In this document: positions 49,058 through 58,099 of the stretch, one piece after another | Position numbering within the stretch: the first letter of the stretch is position 1 | How the letters are laid out: each line of letters starts with the position of its first letter | NCBI GenBank assembly: GCA_030373045.1 | Contig: JAUCPW010000065.1 | Location: 1-64,000, forward strand | Direction of reading: 5' to 3' | From: Candidatus Fermentibacter sp. | GTDB lineage: Bacteria > Fermentibacterota > Fermentibacteria > Fermentibacterales > Fermentibacteraceae | Length of the DNA stretch: 64,000 nucleotides | Made by a program: the position numbers and the translations under genes | Notes under the pieces: model-generated | The model's input: only the letters and a program-made list of their open reading frames with translations | The model's database searches: none | What the model was told of the DNA's origin: nothing

Positions 49058-50302
49058 ATGGGTCACGAAATCATCAGCAGGACCGGCGGCTCAGCCGTCG
49101 TGCGTTTCACGGCCGAGAGCGGCATGGTCGACTCCCTCTTCGCGAAGGTCAGGACGAAGATAAACAGGGAGCTCAAGATCCCCGGATTCAGGCCCGGCCA
49201 CATCCCGAGGAGCATGATAGACGGCAGGTTCGGCAACCTGGTCAGGGCCGAGGTGGCCGACGACCTCAGGGAGGCCCTCGTAGCCTCCCTGCTGGACGAG
49301 CAGGACTGGGTCCTCTCCGGGCGCGACGCGGCAGGGAGCGATGCTCTGCCCGTCGAGCACGAGGACTATGTCTTCGAGCAGACCTTCACGCTCTTCGAGC
49401 TCGATGCCCCCGAAGGCTATGACCGCCTGGAGCTGGAACTGCCGGTGTTCGATTCCGGCGAAGCCGTGGAAAGGACTCTGGAGGCCCTGCGCTGGAAGCT
49501 GGTCGACTACCGGAAGGTGGACAGGCCCTCGCAGGACCTCGACCTCGTCCTGGTGGACGCGAGCCGCCCGGGCGACGCCAGGGAGCCCGAGAAGATGGCA
49601 CTCCGCATCGGAAGGGCCGATCTCGGCGCCGGGCTCGACGCGCTGCTGACCGGACGTTCCCCGGGCGACTCCTTCACTGCCCGGATCGAGTTCGATGCGG
49701 CGGTCGAGGGAGCGGAGAACGGCAAGCCCACGAGGTTCGAGATCGCCGAAGTGCGGGAGCCCGTGCTGCCGGAGCTGGACGACGAACTGGCGAAGAAGGC
49801 CGGCGGGTTCCAGACCCTCGAGGAGTTCAGGGCTTCGATCCGCGAAAGGGCGGAGGCCCGCTGGAGGATCGACAGGCAGGAGATGCTGGAGTCGCAGGCT
49901 CTGGAGAGGATTCTCTCCGGGATGACGTTCGAGCCCCCTGCGTACATGGTGGAGAACCTCACCGAGGATCTGGCGAAGAACCTCGAGGGCGGCCGCGACG
50001 AGGAGACCGACAAGGCCCTGAGGGAGATAGCCGCGAGGAAGGTCCGCGAGTTCCTCGTGCTTCGCGCCATCGGCATCAGGGAGTCGATCGGCCCCACCGA
50101 GGAGGAGATCGCGAAGGAGACCGCCGGCACCGGGTCCCGGGCGTCGTCCGTCGACAGGATAAGGAACCGCCGGACCATGGAGTACATTCTCTCGAAGGCC
50201 GGCATCCGCGATGCGGCTCCCGCGCCGCAGCCGACGGAGGAAGGCGGGCAGGGCCAGGGCTGGTCCTGGAGGGAATGCGAGCCACCCGTCCCTGCGGACT
50301 GA
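49058..50302 (+). CDS. tig: Trigger factor chaperone, degenerate PPIase domain, 414 aa
   Basis: Ribosome-bound chaperone for nascent chains. N-terminal ribosome-binding signature GFRPGHIP is intact in the GFRxGxxP form. The middle FKBP-type peptidyl-prolyl isomerase domain is short and lacks the usual DFEGxxDGxxFxGG strand (region ~150-235, e.g. [26 protein letters not shown]), so isomerase activity is doubtful. The helical C-terminal arm from ~250 ([24 protein letters not shown]…) is present. ATG is preceded by AACGGGAGC. Followed by clpP and clpX in the usual tig-clpP-clpX order. Confidence 0.93.
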   Translation: MGHEIISRTGGSAVVRFTAESGMVDSLFAKVRTKINRELKIPGFRPGHIPRSMIDGRFGNLVRAEVADDLREALVASLLDEQDWVLSGRDAAGSDALPVEHEDYVFEQTFTLFELDAPEGYDRLELELPVFDSGEAVERTLEALRWKLVDYRKVDRPSQDLDLVLVDASRPGDAREPEKMALRIGRADLGAGLDALLTGRSPGDSFTARIEFDAAVEGAENGKPTRFEIAEVREPVLPELDDELAKKAGGFQTLEEFRASIRERAEARWRIDRQEMLESQALERILSGMTFEPPAYMVENLTEDLAKNLEGGRDEETDKALREIAARKVREFLVLRAIGIRESIGPTEEEIAKETAGTGSRASSVDRIRNRRTMEYILSKAGIRDAAPAPQPTEEGGQGQGWSWRECEPPVPAD

Positions 50303-50315
50303 AGGGAGACGAGAC

Positions 50316-50903
50316 ATGTCGATCATCCCGTTTGTAGTCGAGCGGGTAGGCAATACCGAGAGGTCCTACGACATCTATTCCAGGCTCCTGAAGGAGCGGA
50401 TCGTGTTCGTGGGCGACGTCATCACCAACGCCAGCGCGAGCGTGGTGGTGGCTCAGCTCCTCTTCCTCGCCGGCGAGGACCCCGAGCGCGACATCAACAT
50501 GTACATCAACAGCCCCGGGGGCATCGTCTCCTCCGGCCTCGCCATCTACGACACGATGAACTTCATCAAGCCCGACGTGGCCACTTTCTGCCTCGGATCC
50601 GCGGCCAGCATGGCCGCCGTGCTGCTCTCGGCCGGCGCAGCGGGCAAGCGGAACATCCTCCCGCACGCCAGGGTGATGCTCCACCAGCCGATGGGCGGCG
50701 TGCAGGGGCAGGCCAGCGACATCGAGATCGAGGCGCGCGAGATCATCAAGACGCGCCACGAGCTGAACCGCATCCTGGCCGACCACACCGGACAGCCGCT
50801 CGAGAAGATCGAGATCGACACCGACAGGAACTTCTGGATGGATGCGGGCGAGGCGGTAGGGTACGGTCTCGTCGACAACATCCTCAACTCCAAGAGGCAG
50901 TGA
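50316..50903 (+). CDS. clpP: ATP-dependent Clp protease proteolytic subunit with Asn in the catalytic triad, 195 aa
   Basis: Forms the tetradecameric peptidase barrel fed by ClpX. ATG at 50316 (GAAGGGAGACGAG upstream) gives [29 protein letters not shown]. Ser98 ([10 protein letters not shown]) and His123 (MLHQPMGG) of the triad are present, but the third member, which lines up with E. coli Asp171, is Asn172 ([17 protein letters not shown]); the codon is AAC. The same S98-H123-N172 combination is known from ClpP1 of Listeria monocytogenes, where it lowers activity. The rest of the fold is intact. Stop overlaps clpX (TGATG). Confidence 0.95.
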   Translation: MSIIPFVVERVGNTERSYDIYSRLLKERIVFVGDVITNASASVVVAQLLFLAGEDPERDINMYINSPGGIVSSGLAIYDTMNFIKPDVATFCLGSAASMAAVLLSAGAAGKRNILPHARVMLHQPMGGVQGQASDIEIEAREIIKTRHELNRILADHTGQPLEKIEIDTDRNFWMDAGEAVGYGLVDNILNSKRQ

Positions 50904-52165
50904 TGGCCAGGCCCGGCAAGTGTTCGTTCTGCAACAGGACCGCCGGACAGGTCAACAGGATCATCCAGGGCCCGGGGGTGAGCATATGCGACGAGTGCAT
51001 ACGCTACTGCTCGGAACTGCTGGAAGAGAACGACCAGGCGGTGCCCGCGGAGACCCCCCCGGTCGCCGAGAAGCCCGTGCCCCCTCCCGACGAGATCAAG
51101 CGCAGGCTCGACGAGTGGGTCATCGGGCAGGAGAAGGCCAAGAGGGTCCTCTCCGTCGCGGTCTACAACCACTACAAGCGGCTCAGGGCGACCGAGGACC
51201 CCGGCGCCGGCGTCGAGATCGAGAAGAGCAACATCCTGCTCCTCGGTCCGACCGGGGTGGGCAAGACCCTGCTGGCCAGGACCCTTGCCCGCATACTCGA
51301 CGTCCCGTTCGCGATAGCCGACGCAACCACCCTCACCGAGGCCGGCTACGTGGGCGAGGATGTCGAGAACATCCTGCTCAGGCTCCTCCACGTGACGGGG
51401 ATGGATGTCAGGAGAGCCCAGCAGGGCATCATCTACATCGACGAGATCGACAAGATCTCGCGCAAGTCCGAGAACGCCTCGATCACCAGGGACGTGTCGG
51501 GCGAAGGGGTGCAGCAGGCCCTCCTCAAGATACTCGAGGGCACCGTGGCCAGCGTCCCGCCCCAGGGCGGGCGCAAGCACCCCTATCAGGAGAACATCGC
51601 GATAGACACCACCAACATCCTCTTCATCTGCGGGGGTTCGTTCCACGGGCTCTCGGACATCGTCGAGAAGAGACTGTCGCGCAAGAGCATAGGTTTCGGC
51701 GCAGAGGACGCCCGCAGGACGGGTGCGGCCTCGGCCCGCTCCGGGACGGCTCTGGATCAGGTCGAGCCCCACGACCTGGTCAGGTTCGGGATAATCCCCG
51801 AGCTGGTGGGCCGTCTGCCGGTGACGGTCGCGCTGGAGGACCTGGACGAGGATGCCCTGGTGAGGGTCCTCACCGAGCCGCGCAACGCCCTGGTGAAGCA
51901 GTACTCCTACTTCTTCCGGATCGAGGGGGTCGAGCTGGAGTTCAGGGATGCCGCCCTCCACGAGGTGGCCCGCCTCGCGAGGAAGACCGAGAGCGGGGCG
52001 AGGGGTCTCAGGGCGATCATGGAGCGCATCCTCCTGGAATCGATGTACAACCTGCCGTCCGAGCGCGATACGGTGAAGAAGCTCGTGGTGACGGAAGAGT
52101 GCGTCAGGGACGGCGGCGAGCCCCTCAAGGTGAGGAAGAGGGCCAGGCCCCAGAGGGTCGGATGA
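50903..52165 (+). CDS. clpX: ATP-dependent Clp protease ATP-binding subunit ClpX, 420 aa
   Basis: AAA+ unfoldase that delivers substrates to ClpP. Zinc-binding N-domain with Cys7, Cys10, Cys29, Cys32; Walker A GPTGVGKT; Walker [11 protein letters not shown]; pore loop GYVGEDVEN; sensor 2 [12 protein letters not shown] at 50903 overlaps the clpP stop; a GTG at 50900 is an alternative. Normal length. Confidence 0.96.
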   Translation: MARPGKCSFCNRTAGQVNRIIQGPGVSICDECIRYCSELLEENDQAVPAETPPVAEKPVPPPDEIKRRLDEWVIGQEKAKRVLSVAVYNHYKRLRATEDPGAGVEIEKSNILLLGPTGVGKTLLARTLARILDVPFAIADATTLTEAGYVGEDVENILLRLLHVTGMDVRRAQQGIIYIDEIDKISRKSENASITRDVSGEGVQQALLKILEGTVASVPPQGGRKHPYQENIAIDTTNILFICGGSFHGLSDIVEKRLSRKSIGFGAEDARRTGAASARSGTALDQVEPHDLVRFGIIPELVGRLPVTVALEDLDEDALVRVLTEPRNALVKQYSYFFRIEGVELEFRDAALHEVARLARKTESGARGLRAIMERILLESMYNLPSERDTVKKLVVTEECVRDGGEPLKVRKRARPQRVG

Positions 52166-52166
52166 C

Positions 52167-53420
52167 ATGCCGCTGAGGATTGTCGTAGGCCTGGGCTGGG
52201 GTGACGAGGGCAAGGGAAAGGTCGTGGACCACCTGGCCCCCGGCTCCGGTGCCGTTGCGAGGTTCTCGGGCGGGGCCAACGCAGGCCATACGGTGAAGAC
52301 GGACGGTGGCTCCGTGGTCCTCCACCAGGTCCCTTCGGGGATGCTGAGGCCCGGCATCGCCGGATTCATAGGTGCGGGCTGCGTGCTGGACCCGGTTGCG
52401 ATGCTCGCCGAGATGGAAGCCCTCTCGGACGCAGGCCATGCGGTCAGGGACAGGCTCCGCGTCTCGGGCTCCGCGCATCTCGTCCATCCCGTCTACAGAC
52501 TCGTCGAGGTGGAGGAGGAACTCCGCAGGGGCTCACGGGCCATAGGCACCACCGGGCGCGGGATCGGCCCGGCATATGTGAGGAAATTCGGCAGGACCGG
52601 GATCAGGCTCGAGGACGCAGCCGACAGGAGCGCTCTCGAGTCGATGTCGGACGCCCTCCTCGAAGAGGCCGCCGGCATGCCGGGAAGCGGGCCCGGACTG
52701 GCGCATCAGGCAGCCGAGTTCGTGGATGCCGCCTTCGAGCTCTCAGGGCTCGCTTCCGACGTCGGGAGCGCCATCAGGGGCATGCTCGCAGACGGAGTCT
52801 GCGTGATCGCCGAGGGCGCCCAGGGCACCCTGCTCGATCCCGACCACGGCACCTATCCGTTCGTCACCTCCGGTTCGTGCACCGCCGCCTCCGCCTTCCA
52901 GAGCCTCGGACTGGGCCCCGGTGCCGCCCTGGTCACGGGGGTGATGAAGGCCTACTCGACCCGCGTGGGGGCAGGCCCCTTCCCAACCGAGCTGGACGAC
53001 CCCACCGGCGAGGAGCTCCGGAGGAAGGGAAGGGAGTACGGCGCCACCACGGGCCGCCCCCGGCGCTGCGGCTGGCTCGACGCCGTGCTGATGCGCTACT
53101 CGGTCGCCCTCAACGGCTGCTCGGAGATCGCACTCACCCTGCTGGACGTGCTGGGCGGCTTTCCCGAGATACGGGTGTGCACCTCCTACGAAGGCCTGCC
53201 GGGCGGCCGGCCCGTGTTCGGCAGGGGGCTCTCCGCGTGCAGGCCCGTGTACGAGACCCTGCCGGGGTTCCCCGAGGACATCTCCGGAGAGCGCTCGTGG
53301 GGCGCCCTGCCGCCTCCCGCCAGGCGATACGTCGAATTCGTGGAGCGCTTCTGCGGCGCGCCCGTGCGTCTCGTCTCCACCGGCCCCCACAGGGATGACG
53401 TCATCCGGAGGGACGTCTGA
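52167..53420 (+). CDS. purA: Adenylosuccinate synthetase, 417 aa
   Basis: Joins IMP and aspartate with GTP hydrolysis in AMP synthesis. P-loop region VVGLGWGDEGKGKVVD (the Gln of the common GAQWGDEGKGK is Gly here), GGANAGHTV, GTTGRGIGPAY, EGAQGTLLDPDHGTYPFVTS with the catalytic Gln, and GVMKAYSTRVGAGPFPTEL; C-terminal RPRRCGWLDAVLMRYS. Near-normal length. One base after clpX. Its last codons overlap the next gene. Confidence 0.95.
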   Translation: MPLRIVVGLGWGDEGKGKVVDHLAPGSGAVARFSGGANAGHTVKTDGGSVVLHQVPSGMLRPGIAGFIGAGCVLDPVAMLAEMEALSDAGHAVRDRLRVSGSAHLVHPVYRLVEVEEELRRGSRAIGTTGRGIGPAYVRKFGRTGIRLEDAADRSALESMSDALLEEAAGMPGSGPGLAHQAAEFVDAAFELSGLASDVGSAIRGMLADGVCVIAEGAQGTLLDPDHGTYPFVTSGSCTAASAFQSLGLGPGAALVTGVMKAYSTRVGAGPFPTELDDPTGEELRRKGREYGATTGRPRRCGWLDAVLMRYSVALNGCSEIALTLLDVLGGFPEIRVCTSYEGLPGGRPVFGRGLSACRPVYETLPGFPEDISGERSWGALPPPARRYVEFVERFCGAPVRLVSTGPHRDDVIRRDV

Positions 53421-54778
53421 CGGACGCCCTCCCCCCCGACACCCACTGCCACCTGTTCTTCCAGGGACTCGCGGAACGGCTGGAGGATGTCCTCGAAGCC
53501 GCCAGGGCGGCCGGGACGGGATGGATCGTCGTCCCGGGCATCGACAGGGACACCAGCTCGCAGGCGGTCTCCATCGCGCGGCAGCACGGCCTCCTGGCGG
53601 CGGTGGGCATCCATCCCGCCGAGGCTGAGAACCCCGGGTCCTTCGAGGAGATCGAGCGGCTCGCCTTCGAGCCGGGAGTCTGCGCGATAGGCGAGACGGG
53701 GCTCGAACTGAGGCCGGGAGCCCCGCCTCTCGAACTGCAGCGCGAACTCCTCGCATCGCATGCAGGCCTGGCGTCCGACCTGGACCTGCCGCTGGTCTGC
53801 CACAGCAGGGGTGCCGAACCTGAGATCGTGGAGGCCCTCGGGGCCCTGGACCCGCCCGGCGCCGTTCTCCACTGCTATACGGGCCCGGACGGACCCGCGC
53901 TCGAAGCTGCATCGAGGGGATGGTTCATCGGATTCTCCGGCGCGGTGACGTTCAGGCGCAACGAATCGCTCCGGCGGACCCTGGCGGCCCTGCCGCGGAG
54001 CTCCGTACTGGTGGAGACAGACAGCCCGTTCATGTCGCCGGAACCCGTGAGGGGCCGGACCTGCGAGCCCGCCTTCGTGATCCACACCGCCCGCGCGGTG
54101 GCCGCCGCCTGGGGGATGCCCTTCGGCGAAGCCTGCTCCATCCTGGCCGCCAACAGCGAGAGGGCGTTCCGGCAGGGAGCCTCGGCCCGGCCTTCGGTGA
54201 TCTACCGGCTGGACGGGAGGGCCTACGTGAACCTCACCGGGATCTGCGGCAACTCCTGCCGCTTCTGCATCAGGAACACGGAGGACGGCCTCGGGGGATA
54301 CCTCCTGGCGCACGGGGGCGTCGAGCCTTCGGAGGAGAGGGTCCTGTCGGGCATCTCGCGGCTCCCCCGGCGCGGCTTCAGCGAGATGGTGTTCTGCGGC
54401 TACGGTGAGCCCACGTCGCGGCTCGAGCTCCTGCGCCGCGCGGCCGGCCTGGCACGGTCGCTAGGCTGGCGGCTCAGACTGAACACAAACGGGCTCGCAC
54501 TCTCCTCGTCCGGGCAGGACGAGGTCCTGGGGGTCGTCAGGCTCTTCGACTCGGTGAGCGTCAGCCTCAACGCCTGGGACGACGCATCATACCGCGCCAT
54601 CTGCAGGCCGTCCGTGCCCGGCGCCTGGGAGAGCGTTCTCGCCTTCGTGCGGCTGGCCGTGTCCGCAGGCCCCCGGGTCAGACTCACCGCGGTGGCCTGC
54701 GAGGGGGTGGAGATGGAGAGGGTGCGCGCTGTCGCGGAACGCCTCGGCCTCCCTCTCGTCACGAGGGGAGAGGCGTGA
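53417..54778 (+). CDS. TatD-family metal-dependent hydrolase fused to a radical SAM domain, 453 aa
   Basis: Residues ~1-255 are a TatD-type TIM-barrel nuclease/deacylase domain: DTHCH (8-12), GIHPAE (64-69), GETGLEL, and HCYTGPDGPALEAASRGWFIGFSGAVTF; residues ~265-453 are a radical SAM domain with the cluster motif Cys277-x3-Cys281-x2-Cys284 (CGNSCRFC) followed by GYGEPTSRLELL. Radical SAM proteins associated with TatD are known as separate genes; here they are one. No ATG, GTG or TTG lies upstream of the DTHCH motif in frame; CTG at 53417, five bases after GGAGG, is the best start. rsmA overlaps its end by four bases. Confidence 0.85.
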   Translation: MTDALPPDTHCHLFFQGLAERLEDVLEAARAAGTGWIVVPGIDRDTSSQAVSIARQHGLLAAVGIHPAEAENPGSFEEIERLAFEPGVCAIGETGLELRPGAPPLELQRELLASHAGLASDLDLPLVCHSRGAEPEIVEALGALDPPGAVLHCYTGPDGPALEAASRGWFIGFSGAVTFRRNESLRRTLAALPRSSVLVETDSPFMSPEPVRGRTCEPAFVIHTARAVAAAWGMPFGEACSILAANSERAFRQGASARPSVIYRLDGRAYVNLTGICGNSCRFCIRNTEDGLGGYLLAHGGVEPSEERVLSGISRLPRRGFSEMVFCGYGEPTSRLELLRRAAGLARSLGWRLRLNTNGLALSSSGQDEVLGVVRLFDSVSVSLNAWDDASYRAICRPSVPGAWESVLAFVRLAVSAGPRVRLTAVACEGVEMERVRAVAERLGLPLVTRGEA

Positions 54779-55587
54779 ACGCAGTCGAGGTCCGCAGGGC
54801 CCTGGACGAACTCGGGATGGTGCCGAACCGCGCCCTCGGTCAGAACTTCCTGGTGAACGAGTCGATAGCCGTCAGGATAGCCGGGGCCTGTCCGGCGGGC
54901 AGCGTCCTCGAGATCGGGCCGGGGCTGGGGTCGCTTTCGGAATTCCTGGTCTCACCGGAGCGGCCGGTCACCGCGGTCGAGGTCTCCAGGCTCATGGCCG
55001 CCCGTCTGGAGCGCATCTTCGCGGGGAAACCCCTCCGTGTGGTCACCGCCGATTTCCTCGAAGTCGATCCGGACTCGCTACCGGGCGCCCCCTTCGACGC
55101 CCTGGCGGCGAACCTCCCCTACGGCATCTCCTCGCCGGCCCTCTTCAGGCTGGCCGAACCCGGTTTCGGGTCGATCCGCACGGCCGTGGTGATGCTCCAG
55201 GCCGAGCTGGCCGCCCGGGTCACGGCCGGCCCGGGATCGAAGGAGTACGGCAGGCTCGCCCTGGGCCTGTGGCCCTTCTTCGAGGCATCCGCACTCCTCG
55301 ACGCCGAGCCCGGCGACTTCCTCCCCGAACCCGCAGTCAGGTCGCGCGTGCTCGTACTCAGGCGCAGGGAGGCCCAGCTCGTGCCGTCCGCGCTCGTCCC
55401 CGCCTTCAGGAGGATCGTGGCGGTCTCGTTCTCCCGCAGGAGGAAGACGATCCTCAACAACCTCGCGGCCGCGATGGGGCGGGAGGAGGCTGCTACCCTC
55501 CTCGGACTGGCCGGCATAGATTCGGGCTTGAGGGCCGAACAGCTTCCTCCGGAGTGCTTCAGGAGGATGGCGGAGCTGGGGGCATGA
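54775..55587 (+). CDS. rsmA: 16S rRNA dimethyladenosine transferase RsmA (KsgA), 270 aa
   Basis: Dimethylates the two adenosines near the 16S rRNA 3' end. GTG at 54775 overlaps the previous stop. LGQNFLVNESIAVRIA, the SAM-binding VLEIGPGLGSLSEFLV, TADFLEVD and ANLPYGISSPALFRL (NLPY active-site motif) are present; the C-terminal helical domain has FSRRRKTILNNLAA. Coupled to the next gene by ATGA. Confidence 0.95.
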   Translation: MNAVEVRRALDELGMVPNRALGQNFLVNESIAVRIAGACPAGSVLEIGPGLGSLSEFLVSPERPVTAVEVSRLMAARLERIFAGKPLRVVTADFLEVDPDSLPGAPFDALAANLPYGISSPALFRLAEPGFGSIRTAVVMLQAELAARVTAGPGSKEYGRLALGLWPFFEASALLDAEPGDFLPEPAVRSRVLVLRRREAQLVPSALVPAFRRIVAVSFSRRRKTILNNLAAAMGREEAATLLGLAGIDSGLRAEQLPPECFRRMAELGA

Positions 55588-57392
55588 TGAGGGGGTTCCT
55601 GCTGCTGCTGGCGCTGGCATCGCTCGCGCCGGCCTACGACATCGGCTACAACCTTGGCCTCGAGCAGGTGAAGGAGACGAGCAAGCTCCTCAACTCCTTC
55701 TCGTTCGCCGAGGCTATCTCGAGCACCGTGAGCATGAGCCTCGACGCCTCGTTCACGGCCGACAGGAGCTATCAGCTCGAGAGGTTCATCGACGGCAGGT
55801 CCGGGAACGCCGCCCTTCGCTGGAACCCGCAGGACAGGATCGAGCTCTCCTCCGCGATCTCCCGCAGCATCTCGCTGGAGGAGAGATATGGCGACACGAT
55901 ACAGGACCAGGTCGACAACACTGCCACGGGACAGGTCAGGTACGTGCCGGCGGACTGGGCTTCGGTCCTGATCGGCCTGGGCTTCCACTTCAAGGACTCG
56001 GAGCAGATCTCCGGCGACAGCACGCTGGACACCCACGACGAGGGCGGCGTGAGGAACTTCAGCGTCTCGGTCCAGAAGCCGCTCATCGACAGGCTCTCCA
56101 CGAGTTTCACCATGGCCGAGGGAAGGGTCATGGGCGAGCAGCTCGACACCGGCAGCGACGACCTGGCCGCCAGATTCGGATACACCTTCCCGGGGGCCTT
56201 CGAGGGCGGCTCGCTGAGCGTCCAGCTCGCGGCAGCCAGGATCTTCTCCACCTACACGGACTCCTCGTACAGCATCAGGCAGCAGGACTGGAGCCATGCC
56301 ACGACGCTGACCCTCCCGAAGTTCGCCGACGCCGTGGATTTCGAGCTCGGCACGGACTGGTCCTGGTCCAACCGGTACTGGGAGTACGAGGATTCCACCA
56401 GCCGCGAGGACCCAAGGGACAGGCTCGAGAGGACGAGGAGCATCGACGCCCATGTCAGGTGGCAGATGATGGACGCCCTCTCGTCGGACATCGTCTTCAG
56501 CAGGACGTTCGACAGGAGCGACAGGAAGAGGACGGGCTTCCCGGACAACGAGCTGTACGACATCTACGAGGTCTGGGACACCAGGGTGCTGAATGCCACG
56601 GTCACATACCTCCCGGGCGACTCCAGGATAGTCTTCCTGAGGAGCATCCAGCTCGCGAGGTTCGACACCGAGGGCTCCTGGCCGGGCTTCGGGGACACGC
56701 TCCAGGACAACAGCGACAAGGACGAGCTCCGCGAGGTCCTCTCGCTATCGGCGGAGGTCCCGGTCTCTTCGAGGATGACCCTCCTGGGCAGGGTCCAGGG
56801 CCAGAACCTCGAGACGGTCTACCTCAAGTCCGACTACTCGGCGAACTCGAGGAACTCGTCCACCTACAGCTTCTCGCCCGGGGTCGAGTACGACCTGGGC
56901 CTGGGCTGGGAGATCAGCGAGACGATCGACGTGAGCGCCGACTACACCACCTACAGGTTCCCCGAGAGCTCGACCGGCAACGACCTGCTGTTCAGGAGGC
57001 TCGAATCGCGGCTCTCCATCCAGAGGGTCCAGTCCGACTCCACCATGCTGGGCATCTCCCACAACCTGAGGCTGCAGGACCAGGGCAGCTACGAGAACTC
57101 GCTGTTCAGCAGGTCGGAGGAGAGCATCAACAGCACCGTGACCCTGAACGGCGGATTCAGGCTCGGTTCGGGCATAGGCATCACGCCGAGCTACTCGTAC
57201 GAGTTCTCGAGGAGGAAGTTCCTCGACACATCCTTCCTCGAGCCCCAGGAGGACAACCTGCACCACCTCGGCCTGAGGACCAGGATGAGCCTCGGGGAGG
57301 GCATACTCTCCCTCAACCTGAAAAGGACCTTCTATTCCGATGACAGAGACAGCTACTGGAACGCCTCGGTCGGCTTCAACTACCTGTTCTAG
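55584..57392 (+). CDS. Predicted outer-membrane beta-barrel protein, 602 aa
   Basis: Starts MMRGFLLLLALASLAPAYD, a signal peptide cut after Ala. The mature part alternates polar and hydrophobic residues over dozens of short strands with Ser, Tyr, Arg and Asp turns and ends NASVGFNYLF with the C-terminal Phe of outer-membrane barrels. No enzyme motif is seen. ATG at 55584 overlaps the rsmA stop (ATGA); 55587 is an alternative. Its last 48 bases recur 87 bases downstream at the start of the next gene. Confidence 0.75.
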   Translation: MMRGFLLLLALASLAPAYDIGYNLGLEQVKETSKLLNSFSFAEAISSTVSMSLDASFTADRSYQLERFIDGRSGNAALRWNPQDRIELSSAISRSISLEERYGDTIQDQVDNTATGQVRYVPADWASVLIGLGFHFKDSEQISGDSTLDTHDEGGVRNFSVSVQKPLIDRLSTSFTMAEGRVMGEQLDTGSDDLAARFGYTFPGAFEGGSLSVQLAAARIFSTYTDSSYSIRQQDWSHATTLTLPKFADAVDFELGTDWSWSNRYWEYEDSTSREDPRDRLERTRSIDAHVRWQMMDALSSDIVFSRTFDRSDRKRTGFPDNELYDIYEVWDTRVLNATVTYLPGDSRIVFLRSIQLARFDTEGSWPGFGDTLQDNSDKDELREVLSLSAEVPVSSRMTLLGRVQGQNLETVYLKSDYSANSRNSSTYSFSPGVEYDLGLGWEISETIDVSADYTTYRFPESSTGNDLLFRRLESRLSIQRVQSDSTMLGISHNLRLQDQGSYENSLFSRSEESINSTVTLNGGFRLGSGIGITPSYSYEFSRRKFLDTSFLEPQEDNLHHLGLRTRMSLGEGILSLNLKRTFYSDDRDSYWNASVGFNYLF

Positions 57393-57476
57393 CATGGTAC
57401 CGGGGGCGTCGACTCGTATGCATCCCGAGACAGAGACAGCTACTGGAACGCCTCGGTCGGCTTCAACTACCTGTTC
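57342..57476 (+). repeat. 48-bp direct repeat, two copies offset by 87 bp
   Basis: Copy 1 at 57342-57389 is the last 16 codons before the barrel-gene stop; copy 2 at 57429-57476 is identical and lies just before the hydrophobic signal of the lipoprotein gene. The 39-bp spacer includes the stop, the sites GGTACC and GTCGAC and an ATGCAT. The repeat offset (87 = 29 codons) keeps frame, so the peptide TETATGTPRSASTTCS appears twice in the +1 frame read by the lipoprotein gene. Confidence 0.9.
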
Positions 57477-58098
57477 CCCCCTCACATCCCTTCTTCTGGC
57501 CTTTGCGGTTCTCCTGCAGGCGCCCGGCTGCTCGCTGTTCGACCCCAGGGAGCCCGAGGACCCCGGGGAGGTCCAGGACCCCACGCAGCCGCCCACTTCG
57601 CCGTCGATGGTGATGTACAACCTGGATATCGGCCTCGAGTCGAGGAGCATCACGATCTATTCCGCCTGTCTCGACACGTCGTTCGTCTTCACGGCCGATC
57701 CCGCCGATGCGGTGGAGTACGGCGGATCCCCCTGGAACTACGATTTCGACGCATGGGACTTCGACGCCGAGTTCACGTCGGTGTACAACCTCCTCGCCTC
57801 CACCTCGGGCGATTCCCTGCCGGAGGACAGCCTCGTGGTGGCATACTTCTCGTTTGTGCCCGGCTACTCCGATCCTCCCGCCCCGATGGACAGCGCCGTG
57901 ATCTGGAGGGAGTACTCGATCGTGGTCGCGGGGAGCGAGCACGCCGGATGGGAGAATCCGGCGGTCGGCCAGGCCCGGATCACGATGGTCGAGGACGCGT
58001 CCTCCTACTGGTACATCAGCCGCTGGGAGGACTTCCGCCTCGAGGAGTACCCCGAAGACGCATGCACCTGGGGCGTGGCCAAGGCACCCTACCGCTGA
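57418..58098 (+). CDS. Putative lipoprotein, 5' end formed by a duplicated segment, ~226 aa
   Basis: The signal LTSLLLAFAVLLQAPGC gives a lipid-anchored protein; the mature part begins SLFDPREPEDPGEVQDPTQPP and has no recognised domain. The start is uncertain: ATG at 57418 is used here with GGGGGCG upstream, but ATG at 57394 or 57340 also fits. All include the duplicated stretch, which precedes the signal by an unusually long and weakly charged N-region, so the original start may have been replaced. It sits between the barrel gene and a methyltransferase gene. Confidence 0.6.
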   Translation: MHPETETATGTPRSASTTCSPLTSLLLAFAVLLQAPGCSLFDPREPEDPGEVQDPTQPPTSPSMVMYNLDIGLESRSITIYSACLDTSFVFTADPADAVEYGGSPWNYDFDAWDFDAEFTSVYNLLASTSGDSLPEDSLVVAYFSFVPGYSDPPAPMDSAVIWREYSIVVAGSEHAGWENPAVGQARITMVEDASSYWYISRWEDFRLEEYPEDACTWGVAKAPYR

Positions 58099-58099
58099 C

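Noticed and set aside
52167-53420. Gly for Gln in the purA P-loop (VVGLGWGDEGKGK) as a loss of function
   Set aside because: The catalytic Asp, His and Gln motifs remain, and this loop position varies in the family (archaeal forms also differ).
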